Below, piece by piece: positions 7,896-15,873 of a stretch of 19,680 nt of DNA. Position numbers and translations under genes: made by a program. Each line of letters opens with the position of its first letter. Position 1 is the stretch's first letter. Source of the DNA: Nitrospira sp. UBA2083 (GTDB taxonomy: Bacteria > Nitrospirota > Nitrospiria > Nitrospirales > Nitrospiraceae); NCBI GenBank assembly GCA_002331625.1, contig DCZN01000061.1:1-19680 (forward strand). Reading direction: 5' to 3'. The notes beneath the pieces are model-generated. The model was given only the letters and a program-made list of their open reading frames with translations, was not told the DNA's origin and ran no database searches.

Positions 7896-9116
7896 ATGAA
7901 TACAATGACTGGAGTACCAAACGTGAATACCTCTCCCTTCATACGAAAAGCTACGCTCAGCGGCCTGGTTTACATAACGTTGGCAGGTCTGGCCGGCTGC
8001 AAGAAAGAGGAGACGGGGACGGTTACACAGCCTCCTCTGAACGTCCAGGTGGTAAAGGTCGAGCAGAAGGACGTGCCCATCTACTCCGAATGGGTCGGAA
8101 CGACGGACGGGCTGGTCAACGCCAAGATCCGCGCGCAGGTGACCGGGTACCTGCTCAAGCAACATTTCCGGGAAGGCGCTTCCGTCAAAAAAGGAGATCT
8201 CCTGTTCGAGATCGATCCGCGAAAGTTTCAGGCTGCTCTCGATCAAGCGGCGGGCGAGCTGAAGCGGGCGCGGGCACAACGAGCCAAAACCGAACTGGAT
8301 GTGGAACGGAACGAGCCGCTGGCTAAGGAAGGCGCCATCAGCCAGAAGGAACTCCAAGACTCCATCCAGATGAATCTGGCCGCTCGAGCGACGGTGGAGT
8401 CGGCTATGGCTCAGTTCGAGCAGGCGAAATTGAATCTCGAATGGACCAAAGTCGTCGCTCCCATCGACGGCGTCGTGGGGATCGCCAAGGCACAGATCGG
8501 CGATCTGGTGAACTCCAGCGACGAGCTGACGTCCATGTCTCGGCTCAATCCGATTCGAGTCTATTTCGCCGCCAGCGAACAAGAATATCTCAGATTTTCG
8601 GGGTTAGTGCAGGAACGCTATCAGGAGAAGGAGGATCCCACGAAAGTCCGGGATGACGGCCGTATCGAAATGGTTCTGAGCAACGGCGAGGTCTATCCGC
8701 ATAAAGGATGGTTCTTTCTCGCAGATCGCCAGGTGGATGTGAAGACCGGCACAATCCGCGTCGCAGCTCTCTTCCCGAACCCTGGGAACGTTTTAAGGCC
8801 AGGCCTCTATGCAAAGGTGCGTAGCGTGCTGACGTTCCATAAGAACGCTCCGGTCGTTCCTCAACGGGCTGTGAGCGAGCTACAGGGTCGCTATCAGGTG
8901 GCGGTCCTTACGACGGACAACAAGGTCGAGATCCGGCCGGTAACCGTCGGGGAGCGCGTTGGTAGCCAATGGATCATCACGCAGGGACTCCAGCCAGGTG
9001 AGCAAGTCATCGCCGAGGGCCTCCAGAAACTGAAAGCCGGAGCATCCGTCCAACCCGTTCCGTTTGACACAGCCGTAGCCTTGTCGCAACCGGACTCTCT
9101 GCCAAGGAGCAAATGA
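7896..9116 (+). CDS. RND efflux membrane-fusion lipoprotein (AcrA/MexA family)
   Basis: A 406-aa periplasmic adaptor. It has a signal peptide with lipobox LAGC (Cys35 from this start), a barrel-sandwich/lipoyl half-motif (IRAQVTGYLLKQHFREGASV then KKGDLLFEIDPRKF), and a coiled-coil hairpin at about 115-185. The second lipoyl half is LEWTKVVAPIDGVVGIAKAQ, followed by a beta-barrel and a membrane-proximal domain ending in GLQPGEQVIAEGLQKLKAGA. Role: joins the inner-membrane pump to the outer-membrane channel. An in-frame GTG at 7923 has GGAG 8 nt upstream and would give a more usual 25-residue signal peptide, so it may be the true start. The stop overlaps the pump's ATG (ATGATG), so the two are translationally coupled. 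Confidence 0.93.
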   Translation: MNTMTGVPNVNTSPFIRKATLSGLVYITLAGLAGCKKEETGTVTQPPLNVQVVKVEQKDVPIYSEWVGTTDGLVNAKIRAQVTGYLLKQHFREGASVKKGDLLFEIDPRKFQAALDQAAGELKRARAQRAKTELDVERNEPLAKEGAISQKELQDSIQMNLAARATVESAMAQFEQAKLNLEWTKVVAPIDGVVGIAKAQIGDLVNSSDELTSMSRLNPIRVYFAASEQEYLRFSGLVQERYQEKEDPTKVRDDGRIEMVLSNGEVYPHKGWFFLADRQVDVKTGTIRVAALFPNPGNVLRPGLYAKVRSVLTFHKNAPVVPQRAVSELQGRYQVAVLTTDNKVEIRPVTVGERVGSQWIITQGLQPGEQVIAEGLQKLKAGASVQPVPFDTAVALSQPDSLPRSK

Positions 9117-12100
9117 TGGCCAGATTTTTCGTCAACCGACCGATCGTGGCGATCGTCATCTCGATTCTGATGACGCTGGTCGGCATCGTCGCGATGATCC
9201 AACTCCCCATCGCCCAGTTTCCGAACATCGCGCCGCCGGAAATTCAGCTCCAGGCAACTTATGTGGGGGCGGACGCCGTCACCCTCGAACAGTCGGTTGC
9301 CACACCGATCGAACAACAGATGAACGGTGTCGACAACATGCTCTACATGTATTCGGTCAATGCCAACAACGGGCAATCGACGTTGCGTGTGAACTTCGAC
9401 GTGACGACGAAGCCGAACGACGACCAGATTCTGTCGCAGATGCGCTATGCGCAGGCCGAATCACAGTTGCCGCAAGAGGTGAAGAACTACGGTGTGACGG
9501 TCAAGAAAGCCACGACCAGCCCGTTGGCGCTCTTTGCCTTGTATTCCCCGAAGGGAACCTACGACAACATCTGGTTGGCCAACTTTGCCTACATCAACAT
9601 CAACGATCCGATGTTGCGGGTGCCGGGTGTGGGACAAGTGACGATCTTCGGCGCCGGACAGTATGCGATGCGGTTTTGGGTACGACCGGATATCCTGGCA
9701 AGGTTGAATCTGACCGTATCTGAAATCCTGGATGCGGTGAAGAAACAGAACACCGTCAATCCGGCGGGACAGGTGGGTGCCGAACCAATCCCGATAGGCC
9801 AGGAATTCACCTATTCCGTCCGGGCGCAGGGCCGGCTGTTTACCAAAGAGGAATTTGAATCCATCATTGTGCGGGCGAATAGCGACGGGTCGTTAGTCCG
9901 GCTGAAAGACGTCGCCCGAGTCGAGCTAGGGGCTCAGTCCTACAACATGATCGGCCGCATGAACGGAAAGCCTTCTGCCATCGTCGCCATCTACCAACTC
10001 CCCGGTTCAAACGCGATTCAGACGATGGATCAAGCTACCAAGTTGATGGAAGATCTGAAGCAGCGTTTCCCAGCCGATCTGGATTACGTGACCTCGCTCG
10101 ATACCACACTGTCGGTGCGGGAAGGCATCAAGGAGATCATCAACACCTTGTGGGAAGCGCTGCTGCTGGTCATCATTGTCGTCTTCATTTTCCTTCAAGG
10201 CTGGCGCGCCACGCTGATTCCGTTGCTGGCCGTGCCGGTCTCGTTGGTGGGCACTTTTATGCTGTTTCCGCTCCTCGGATTTTCGATCAACACCCTGTCG
10301 CTGTTTGGTCTCGTGCTGGCCATCGGTCTGGTCGTAGATGACGCCATCGTGGTCGTGGAGGCAGTCGAGCATCATATCGAGCAGGGACTTTCTCCCAAAG
10401 ACGCAACACTCAAGGCTATGGAGCAAGTGTCCGGACCGGTGGTGGCCATCGCGCTCATCCTCGTTGCGGTGTTCGTGCCGACGGCGTTTATTCCAGGCAT
10501 TACGGGAAGACTGTACCAACAATTCGCCATCACCATCGCAGTATCGGTGATTATTTCGGCATTCAATGCACTCACGCTCAGCCCTGCCCTCGCGGCGATG
10601 CTGTTGCGTCGTCAAACGAAATGCAGGGGCCCGCTGGGTTGGCTCTTCGGATGGTTCAACCGTATCTTCGGCCGCGCGACCGACTGGTACGTGCGGGTTT
10701 GTGGCGGGCTGATCCGCAAGGCAGCTTTGTCGATGGTGTTTTTGATCCTGGTCGCCGGCGCGGCCGGGTGGTTCGGCTCGAAGCTGCCGAGCGGATTTTT
10801 GCCGATGGAGGACCAGGGCTACCTGTTTCTGAACGTCCAATTACCGACGGCAGCCTCGCTCCAACGGACGGATGAAGTCTGCAAAAAGATCGAGGCTATT
10901 TTGAAAGAGACACCAGGTGTGCAGTACGCCACGACCGTCGTGGGGTTCAGTCTCTTGAGCACGGTGAGCACCACCTATAACGCCTTTTTCTTCGTCACGC
11001 TCGCACCCTGGGAGGACCGCCACAGACCAGAGGAGCAACTGCTCGCGATCTATCACCATATTAAGGGTCGATTGGATGGGCTCTCGGAGGCGCAGGCTTT
11101 CGCGTTCCCCCCGCCGGCTATCCCCGGCATTGGTACGTCGGGAGGCGTCTCATTCATCTTGGAAGATCGAGCCGGCAAGGACGTGGCATTTCTGGCACGG
11201 AATATCGACACTTTTATAGAAGCGGCGCGCAAGCGACCGGAAATCGACAGAGTCAATACCACCTTCATCCCAAGCGCACCGCAACTCTTCGCAAAGGTAG
11301 ACCGGGAGAAGGCGCTGAAACAGGACGTCAGCCTCGGCGATGTGTACCAGACGTTGCAGGCGTTCATGGGTGGGGTGATGGTCAACTACTTCAACCGGTT
11401 TGGCCGCGTCTGGCAGGTCTATGTGCAGGCCGACGGAGAGTTCCGGACCCGCTCAGAAAACGTCGGGCAATTCTACGTGAGGAATGCTTCCGGCGATATG
11501 GTGCCGATGTCCACACTCGTGTCCATGGAAGCCGTGGACGGGCCGGAGTTCACGATGCGATACAACGGCTATCGGAGCGCCCAGCTGTTCGTTGCTGCAG
11601 CGCCCGGCTACAGCTCCGGACAGGTGATGCAGGCGCTCGAAGAGGTGTTCCGAGAGACGATGCCGGGCGAGATGGGCTATGACTACATCGGGATGTCCTT
11701 CCAGGAAAAGGTGGCAGCGCAGGGCGTACCGGCCAGCGTGATCTTCGGGTTATCGCTGCTGTTCGTTTTCTTGATTCTCGCCGCACAGTATGAAAGCTGG
11801 ACGCTCCCGTTCAGCGTACTGCTTGGGACGCCGATCGCTGTGTTCGGTGCGTTCGGTACCCTCTGGCTCCTTAAACTTGTGGCACCGCAGGCAAGTGAGA
11901 ACGACGTGTTCGTACAGATCGGTCTGGTCATGCTGATCGGCCTTGCCGCGAAGAACGCAATTCTCATCGTCGAGTTTGCGAAGGCCGAGCATGACCAGGG
12001 CAAGAGCATTGCGGATGCGGCGCTGGTAGCAGCGCGCCTGCGCCTGCGGCCGATTCTGATGACGGCCTTTGCGTTCATCCTTGGCGTCATCCCCCTGATA

Positions 12101-12358
12101 CTGTCATCCGGTTCCGGCGCCCACGCACGCATCCTCCTGGGTTTCACGGTGTTCGGTGGAATGACGGCGGCGAGTGTGATCGCCATCTTCATCATTCCGG
12201 TTTCGTTCTATGTGGTGGAGTCGCTGTCCCGGCGAAGGAAGGAGCCGCCATTACCGGTTCAAAAACCGCAAGGAGATTCCGAAAACTATGCTGCCGCGAA
12301 GAAGTTCCACCCACAGACGGCCACGTCAATGTTGGCCCGCGTACGGGAAGGAGACTGA
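9113..12358 (+). CDS. RND multidrug efflux pump, HAE1 family (AcrB-like)
   Basis: 1081 aa, a normal length for HAE1 pumps. N-terminal MMARFFVNRPIVAIVIS leads into the first helix, followed by the periplasmic porter domain (GADAVTLEQSVATPIEQQMN) and the helix cluster with the proton-relay pair D409-D410 in GLVVDDAIVVVE. A second porter half and the C-terminal helices follow, with K947 in GLAAKNAILIVEFAKAEHD. These match AcrB Asp407/Asp408/Lys940. Role: proton-driven export of amphiphilic compounds or drugs from the periplasm. The porter residues give no safe hint of substrate. The gene overlaps the adaptor by 4 nt and the outer-membrane factor starts 1 nt after its stop, so the operon encodes a complete tripartite system. 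Confidence 0.96.
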   Translation: MMARFFVNRPIVAIVISILMTLVGIVAMIQLPIAQFPNIAPPEIQLQATYVGADAVTLEQSVATPIEQQMNGVDNMLYMYSVNANNGQSTLRVNFDVTTKPNDDQILSQMRYAQAESQLPQEVKNYGVTVKKATTSPLALFALYSPKGTYDNIWLANFAYININDPMLRVPGVGQVTIFGAGQYAMRFWVRPDILARLNLTVSEILDAVKKQNTVNPAGQVGAEPIPIGQEFTYSVRAQGRLFTKEEFESIIVRANSDGSLVRLKDVARVELGAQSYNMIGRMNGKPSAIVAIYQLPGSNAIQTMDQATKLMEDLKQRFPADLDYVTSLDTTLSVREGIKEIINTLWEALLLVIIVVFIFLQGWRATLIPLLAVPVSLVGTFMLFPLLGFSINTLSLFGLVLAIGLVVDDAIVVVEAVEHHIEQGLSPKDATLKAMEQVSGPVVAIALILVAVFVPTAFIPGITGRLYQQFAITIAVSVIISAFNALTLSPALAAMLLRRQTKCRGPLGWLFGWFNRIFGRATDWYVRVCGGLIRKAALSMVFLILVAGAAGWFGSKLPSGFLPMEDQGYLFLNVQLPTAASLQRTDEVCKKIEAILKETPGVQYATTVVGFSLLSTVSTTYNAFFFVTLAPWEDRHRPEEQLLAIYHHIKGRLDGLSEAQAFAFPPPAIPGIGTSGGVSFILEDRAGKDVAFLARNIDTFIEAARKRPEIDRVNTTFIPSAPQLFAKVDREKALKQDVSLGDVYQTLQAFMGGVMVNYFNRFGRVWQVYVQADGEFRTRSENVGQFYVRNASGDMVPMSTLVSMEAVDGPEFTMRYNGYRSAQLFVAAAPGYSSGQVMQALEEVFRETMPGEMGYDYIGMSFQEKVAAQGVPASVIFGLSLLFVFLILAAQYESWTLPFSVLLGTPIAVFGAFGTLWLLKLVAPQASENDVFVQIGLVMLIGLAAKNAILIVEFAKAEHDQGKSIADAALVAARLRLRPILMTAFAFILGVIPLILSSGSGAHARILLGFTVFGGMTAASVIAIFIIPVSFYVVESLSRRRKEPPLPVQKPQGDSENYAAAKKFHPQTATSMLARVREGD

Positions 12359-12359
12359 A

Positions 12360-13823
12360 ATGTGGAAGGTGATCGCCATCGTGTTATTAGCGAGCTCGAT
12401 GTTCGGTTGCCTGATGGGACCGGATTACAAGAGACCGGACACACCCCAAGCCGATTCCTGGCGGATGACTCCTGAGACGTCCGGTTCGATTGCGAACCTG
12501 CCCTGGTGGGAGCTGCTCAAGGACGAATCGCTTCAGCAATTGATCCGCACCGCCCTGCAGGAAAATCTGGACCTCCAGATGGCGGCTGCAAACATCGATG
12601 AGTATCAAGCCCAACTCACAATCGCCCAATACGATTTGATTCCATCCCTCTCCGCCTCAGGCACCGCATTCGGCTACCGGAACACGAACAGCAACGTCCT
12701 GTCGATCCCGGGCGGTGGGGCCATTCCCATCTCTCAACGTGACGGCACCACGCTTTCCCAGTTCTCGGGAAACGTGGGTCTCAAGTGGGAAGTGGATCTG
12801 TGGGGGCGCATCCGCCGCTCGGTCGAGGCCAGCAGGGCGCAATTGCTGTCGAGACAGGAAAATCAGCGGGCGGTGGTTCTCAGCTTGGTCGGCAGCATGG
12901 CGGAGAGCTATTTTGATCTGCGTGCACTGGATCTTGAGATAGACATCACGAAACGAACACTCAAGGCTTGGGATGATTCCATTCGACTTTCCAGACTCCG
13001 TTATCAGAAAGGGGACATTCCCAAACTTGACCTTGACCGGTTCGTGGCCGAACGGGCAGGTGCGGCGGCACAATTGGCCGATCTGGAGCGACAGGTGGTC
13101 CAACGGGAGAACCAGATCAGTGTACTGCTGGGGCACAAACCTATGGCGGTGTCAAGAGGACGCGCGCTTACCGAGCAGTCGATGCCTCCGACGGTACCAC
13201 CAGGCCTGCCTTCCGAACTGCTTCAGCGGCGGCCTGACATCGTGCAGGCCGAACGGGAACTGGCGGCGGCGACAGCCAACATCGGCGTTGCGCAGGCCAT
13301 GCGCTTCCCCCAGTTGGCCCTTACTGGGCAAGCCGGAGGAGCCCAACTCAACATCTCTGACATGTCGTTCAACCCCTATGCCACGGTTGTCGGAGCTGCG
13401 GCCCTAACGGCTCCGCTCTACAATGCCAGCGCGCTTGGCTATCAGGTAAAGGTCGCTGAGGCGAAGGGCAATCAAGCGATTGCACGGTATCGAAAAACCA
13501 TCCTCCAGGCATTTCAGGAGGTGGAGGATGCGCTGATCTCCATGCAGAAAACCAAAGAACAACAGGACGCACAGGAGCAGCAAGTCCAAGCCTTGGAATC
13601 TTCACTGCATCTCGCCGAACTGCGCTACCAGGGTGGGCGGGCCAGCTATCTCGACTTGCTGACTGCGCAACGGACTCTGTTTGATGCCGAACTGGCGCTG
13701 ACCAAGACCCGCCGCAATCAACTGGTTTCGGTCGTCAAACTGTATAAGGCGCTCGGTGGCGGTTGGTCACCGAAGAGTACTGAGGAACACAGGACGGTTT
13801 CAACGACGCAAGATGCAGGGTAA
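12360..13823 (+). CDS. RND outer-membrane factor lipoprotein (NodT/OprM family)
   Basis: A 487-aa TolC-like channel. It has a signal peptide with lipobox MFGC (Cys17), then GPDYKRPDTP and LPWWELLKDESLQQLI, typical of the OprM/NodT family. Two repeated OEP halves follow: WEVDLWGRIRRSVEASRAQL, then PSELLQRRPDIVQAERELAA, QAFQEVEDALISM and LRYQGGRASYLDLLTAQRTL. ATG 12360 has GGAAGGAG upstream and begins the signal peptide, so the longer frame from GTG 12210 is rejected. The gene starts 1 nt after the pump's stop. The C-terminal about 20 residues are polar and probably disordered. A decayed relative of this C-terminus is found at 15113-15246. Confidence 0.95.
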   Translation: MWKVIAIVLLASSMFGCLMGPDYKRPDTPQADSWRMTPETSGSIANLPWWELLKDESLQQLIRTALQENLDLQMAAANIDEYQAQLTIAQYDLIPSLSASGTAFGYRNTNSNVLSIPGGGAIPISQRDGTTLSQFSGNVGLKWEVDLWGRIRRSVEASRAQLLSRQENQRAVVLSLVGSMAESYFDLRALDLEIDITKRTLKAWDDSIRLSRLRYQKGDIPKLDLDRFVAERAGAAAQLADLERQVVQRENQISVLLGHKPMAVSRGRALTEQSMPPTVPPGLPSELLQRRPDIVQAERELAAATANIGVAQAMRFPQLALTGQAGGAQLNISDMSFNPYATVVGAAALTAPLYNASALGYQVKVAEAKGNQAIARYRKTILQAFQEVEDALISMQKTKEQQDAQEQQVQALESSLHLAELRYQGGRASYLDLLTAQRTLFDAELALTKTRRNQLVSVVKLYKALGGGWSPKSTEEHRTVSTTQDAG

Positions 13824-13828
13824 CGAAT

Positions 13829-13868
13829 CAGGGATATCAGTGAGGATAGGGAAGTGATAGATACCCTG
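13829..13868 (+). terminator. Possible stem-loop after the efflux operon
   Basis: CAGGGATATC (13829-13838) pairs with GATACCCTG (13860-13868) with one bulged base, 6 nt after the operon's stop codon. There is no T-run, so it could mark the 3' end of the mRNA or be part of the next gene's leader. Weak evidence. Confidence 0.3.
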
Positions 13869-13930
13869 AACGGATAGACTTCGGTATGCGGCAAACGTTT
13901 GGAGATCTGCCATCGAACCGAAGGAGCCAG

Positions 13931-13984
13931 ATGAGCAAAAAGAGAGAAAGCCTGTCATTTCAACTGAGGAGTTCACCGTCATGA
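13931..13984 (+). CDS. Possible 17-residue leader peptide coupled to the Cys-rich gene
   Basis: An ATG with AAGGAG 5 nt upstream opens a basic, Ser-rich 17-codon frame (MSKKRESLSFQLRSSPS). Its TGA overlaps the next gene's start codon in an ATGA junction. The downstream gene has only a GAGG 8-9 nt before its own ATG, inside this frame. This arrangement fits translational coupling. So short a frame may be fortuitous, and no regulatory codon run is present. Confidence 0.35.
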   Translation: MSKKRESLSFQLRSSPS

Positions 13985-14376
13985 AGAAGTTGCGCATTGG
14001 GCACTACGGTGATCTCATCGCCCTCGTGGCCGTGATGAATGCGGCGATGGCTTGGGGGCAGTCGAATGACGCAGCGACTGCCGATGCAGTATTACATGCC
14101 GAGATGATTGCAGCCATGAACGAGAGGTCCGCAGGGTGCAGCAGATTCGTGAGATTGGAGTATCGGTATAAGGAGGACCTCAATGAGCAACGAGCACCGA
14201 TCAATAGGATGATGGTGGCTGAAGACATAAGATGCCGACAGTGCCGGGGTAAGTGCAAGGCGGAGAGTCTGAGGTGCCGGAGTCAGTGCGCGGGCGAAGG
14301 CGCCTGTTTAGCCCATTGTGATGAGCAGTCGAGCAAGTGTGAGGCGATGTGCAAGCAGATCTTCCAGTGCGAGTGA
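13981..14376 (+). CDS. Small secreted Cys-rich protein with CX3C repeats
   Basis: 131 aa. The N-terminus looks like a Sec signal peptide (basic MKKLR, hydrophobic DLIALVAVMNAAMA), giving a periplasmic or secreted protein of about 105 residues. Eleven cysteines are present: C53, then C85, 88, 92, 99, 103, 109, 113, 120, 124 and 130. The last ten are spaced x2, x3, x6, x3, x5, x3, x6, x3, x5, giving four CX3C units about 10 residues apart. On helices such units face one side, so a disulfide-stapled helical hairpin or a metal-binding domain is possible (inference). I do not recognise the family. It sits between the efflux operon and a DUF4136 lipoprotein. Confidence 0.65.
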   Translation: MKKLRIGHYGDLIALVAVMNAAMAWGQSNDAATADAVLHAEMIAAMNERSAGCSRFVRLEYRYKEDLNEQRAPINRMMVAEDIRCRQCRGKCKAESLRCRSQCAGEGACLAHCDEQSSKCEAMCKQIFQCE

Positions 14377-14446
14377 CCACGGTGGCTCGGCGTTCGGGCG
14401 AACCAATCCGGCGCACAGAGGACAAGGTTCGGTAGCCAAGCGTATC

Positions 14447-14462
14447 TGAGTGGATTCACTCA
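14447..14462 (+). promoter_or_regulatory. Small hairpin before the DUF4136 gene
   Basis: TGAGTG-GATT-CACTCA forms a perfect 6-bp stem with a 4-nt loop. It ends just before the ribosome binding site GAGGAG of the gene at 14482. It may affect translation initiation. Nothing else is recognised in the 105-nt gap. Confidence 0.25.
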
Positions 14463-14481
14463 TAAAGAGAGGAGACTACTT

Positions 14482-15012
14482 ATGAAGGCGGCTCCAATCT
14501 TCTCGATCGCATCCCTCGTTGTTCTTCTACTCGGTTGTACCACCACCTCCGTGAATTATGACTTTGACAAGGAGTACGATTTTTCCCCCGTTAAGTCATA
14601 TGCGTGGATGACCATGCCTCAAAATGTACGGGCGGAGGAATTCTTGATCAAACGGGTCAAATCCGCGCTCAACCGAGAACTCAACGCAAAAGGAATCACG
14701 CAGGCGCCGGATAACCCTGATTTCCTGATTGCCCTTCATGGCTCACGGGAAAGCAAGGTCCAAGTCACAGATTGGGGGTATTCCTACGGTCCATTTGGAC
14801 GGCGCATCGGAGAATCGAGAATCGATGTCAGTCAGTACGAACAGGGAACCCTCATCGTTGACTTTGTTGAAGCCAAGACAAAGCAAATGATCTGGCGTGG
14901 GACAGCGTCTCGTGTTCTCGATCCAGGTGTTACACCACAAGATAAAGAAAGATTAATTAACGAAGCGGTGATCGAGATCATGAAACACTTTCCACCCGAT
15001 CAGAAAAAGTAG
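14482..15012 (+). CDS. DUF4136 family lipoprotein
   Basis: A 176-aa predicted lipoprotein with lipobox LLGC (Cys19). The DUF4136 pattern follows: NYDFDKEYDFSPVKSYAW near the N-terminus, SALNRELNAKGITQAPDNPD, FLIALHGSRE in the centre, then GTLIVDFVEAKTKQMIWRGT and a C-terminal helix ending in ILKHFPP-type sequence (here IMKHFPPDQKK). Family knowledge: DUF4136 proteins are small envelope lipoproteins of unknown function, common near efflux or stress genes. GAGGAG lies 9 nt before the ATG. The central Gly/Tyr/Arg-rich loop (WGYSYGPFGRR) is typical of the family. Confidence 0.88.
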   Translation: MKAAPIFSIASLVVLLLGCTTTSVNYDFDKEYDFSPVKSYAWMTMPQNVRAEEFLIKRVKSALNRELNAKGITQAPDNPDFLIALHGSRESKVQVTDWGYSYGPFGRRIGESRIDVSQYEQGTLIVDFVEAKTKQMIWRGTASRVLDPGVTPQDKERLINEAVIEIMKHFPPDQKK

Positions 15013-15112
15013 CGGGTAACATGCGATTTCTGTTGGCAGCAGACGATTGGAACTTTCTGTGGAGGGAGCAAAGCCTCCTTGGCGATTCCAAATCCTAACG
15101 GACCACCCATTG

Positions 15113-15246
15113 CCGCCAAAGGAACAGCACGAGGCATGGCAGGCGATCCAATGCCTCACCGGCTTTCGCTACCAAACAGGGGCGGACCGGCTATCTCGGT
15201 CTCCTGACAGTTGCGCATATGTTGCTCGGTGAGGAGCCAGCCGAGG
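15113..15246 (+). pseudogene. Decayed C-terminal fragment of an outer-membrane factor (NodT/OprM type)
   Basis: Translation gives PKEQHEAWQAIQ and then FRYQTGA. After a shift of frame near 15180 it reads GYLGLLTVAHMLLGEE. Read together, this parallels the end of the intact channel at 12360-13823 (TKEQQDAQEQQ, LRYQGGRASYLDLLTAQRTLFDAE). The shift and the missing body show it is a relic. It runs straight into the leader of the first wHTH copy. The rest of the 414-nt gap from 15013 to 15426 holds only a weak GGAGG/CCTCC hairpin near 15061. Confidence 0.4.
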
Positions 15247-15335
15247 TTCTAGAGATGGTGCTCTATCTCCTCATTTCAGGGACGATTGATAAGCCATGAA
15301 CAAACATGAACTCGATAGGTTGCTCGTAGTTTTCT

Positions 15336-15686
15336 GCGCTGTATCAGGTATTTCTACGAGCTCCATCTAGTAATCTCTTCGCTTAGCCTGCAGCTAGAGA
15401 TTTCCGTCTTGGCCAGGAGGTGCTGCATGGCTGTCGAGACTGTCCAGAGAGTATTGCAGTTGCATGGCCGCGAGTGTCTGATCGAAGAGCTCATGGACCT
15501 CTGCCCTGAGCTCACCTGGAATCAGGTGTTTCTTGCCGTGGATCACCTGAGCCGCACAGGTCACATTCAGTTGAAGATAGACGGAACGCGAAACTACCGA
15601 GTCAAGGTTTTGCCTCACAAGCCGTTCAGACAAGACCCTGCCCCCATCGTCGCATGATCGCTTGTGCCTTGCCATGATGCGGACAG
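15336..15686 (+). repeat. Direct repeat, left copy (leader element plus wHTH gene)
   Basis: From 15363 to 15686 (324 nt) the sequence is identical to 17050-17373, offset exactly 1687. The 27 nt before it are similar but not identical. The repeat contains the last 64 nt of the 91-nt leader element, the complete small gene and 29 nt after its stop. The leader hairpin pairs AATCTC (15372-15377) with GAGATT (15397-15402), with an inner TAGC/GCTA stem. After 15686 the copies still look related for about 20 nt (a CAG insertion, then GGTGGTYGAAT) before an IS110 remnant starts in this copy. Confidence 0.95.
15427..15657 (+). CDS. Small winged-helix-like protein, copy 1
   Basis: 76 aa starting MAVETVQRVLQLHGRECLIE. 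The ATG has a strong AGGAGG 6 nt upstream; an in-frame TTG at 15409 is rejected. The pattern suggests a winged helix: a helix (TVQRVLQLHG), a helix-turn-helix (IEELMDLCPELTWNQVFLAV, then DHLSRTGHIQL), and a beta wing (KIDGTRNYRVKVL). The tail is basic and Pro-rich. DNA binding is an inference from this pattern. It is identical at base level to the gene at 17114. This copy is an orphan: no regulator follows, only an IS110 remnant and an outer-membrane protein gene. Confidence 0.75.
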   Translation: MAVETVQRVLQLHGRECLIEELMDLCPELTWNQVFLAVDHLSRTGHIQLKIDGTRNYRVKVLPHKPFRQDPAPIVA

Positions 15687-15710
15687 CAGGTGGTTGAATG
15701 GTAGATCTCT

Positions 15711-15873
15711 GGCAATGCCCGCGAACGTCTCTCGAAACGGCGTGAAGGCTGCCAGAATCCCGGTCAGGTCGTTGCGCAGTCGCTGCTGGAAGAGGACACG
15801 ATCATGCTCATCGAGCACCACGATGACACTGTTGGCCCCATGCAGATCGATCCCGGGCATAGTGCTTTATCAT
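15711..15873 (-). pseudogene. IS110-family transposase, N-terminal remnant with a frameshift
   Basis: On the minus strand, ATG 15873 with GAGAGG about 8 nt upstream begins MIKHYA. One extra C (GCCCGGG for GCCGGG) then shifts the frame, and GIDLHGANSVIVVLDEHDRV and LFQQRLRNDLTGILAAFTPF continue. This is the start of the IS110 DEDD (RuvC-like) domain, with its first catalytic Asp in GIDLH. Homology stops after about 54 residues, around 15711, where sequence related to the 17 kb repeat copy begins. The rest of the transposase is absent. The element is dead; the break shows an insertion followed by deletion at the edge of the repeat. Confidence 0.7.

Noticed and set aside
7725..8582. Long minus-strand open frame opposite the STAS/adaptor genes
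   Set aside because: Antisense shadow of well-supported + strand genes; no ribosome binding site and no recognisable domains.
10007..10840. Minus-strand 277-codon frame opposite the RND pump
   Set aside because: Composition (His/Arg/Asp-rich) is typical of an antisense shadow; the pump on the + strand is certain.
12210..12359. N-terminal extension of the outer-membrane factor inside the pump gene
   Set aside because: It would bury the lipoprotein signal peptide; ATG 12360 has a good Shine-Dalgarno and lipobox spacing.
15061..15085. GGAGG/CCTCC hairpin after the DUF4136 gene as a terminator
   Set aside because: Stem of only 5 bp and no T-run.
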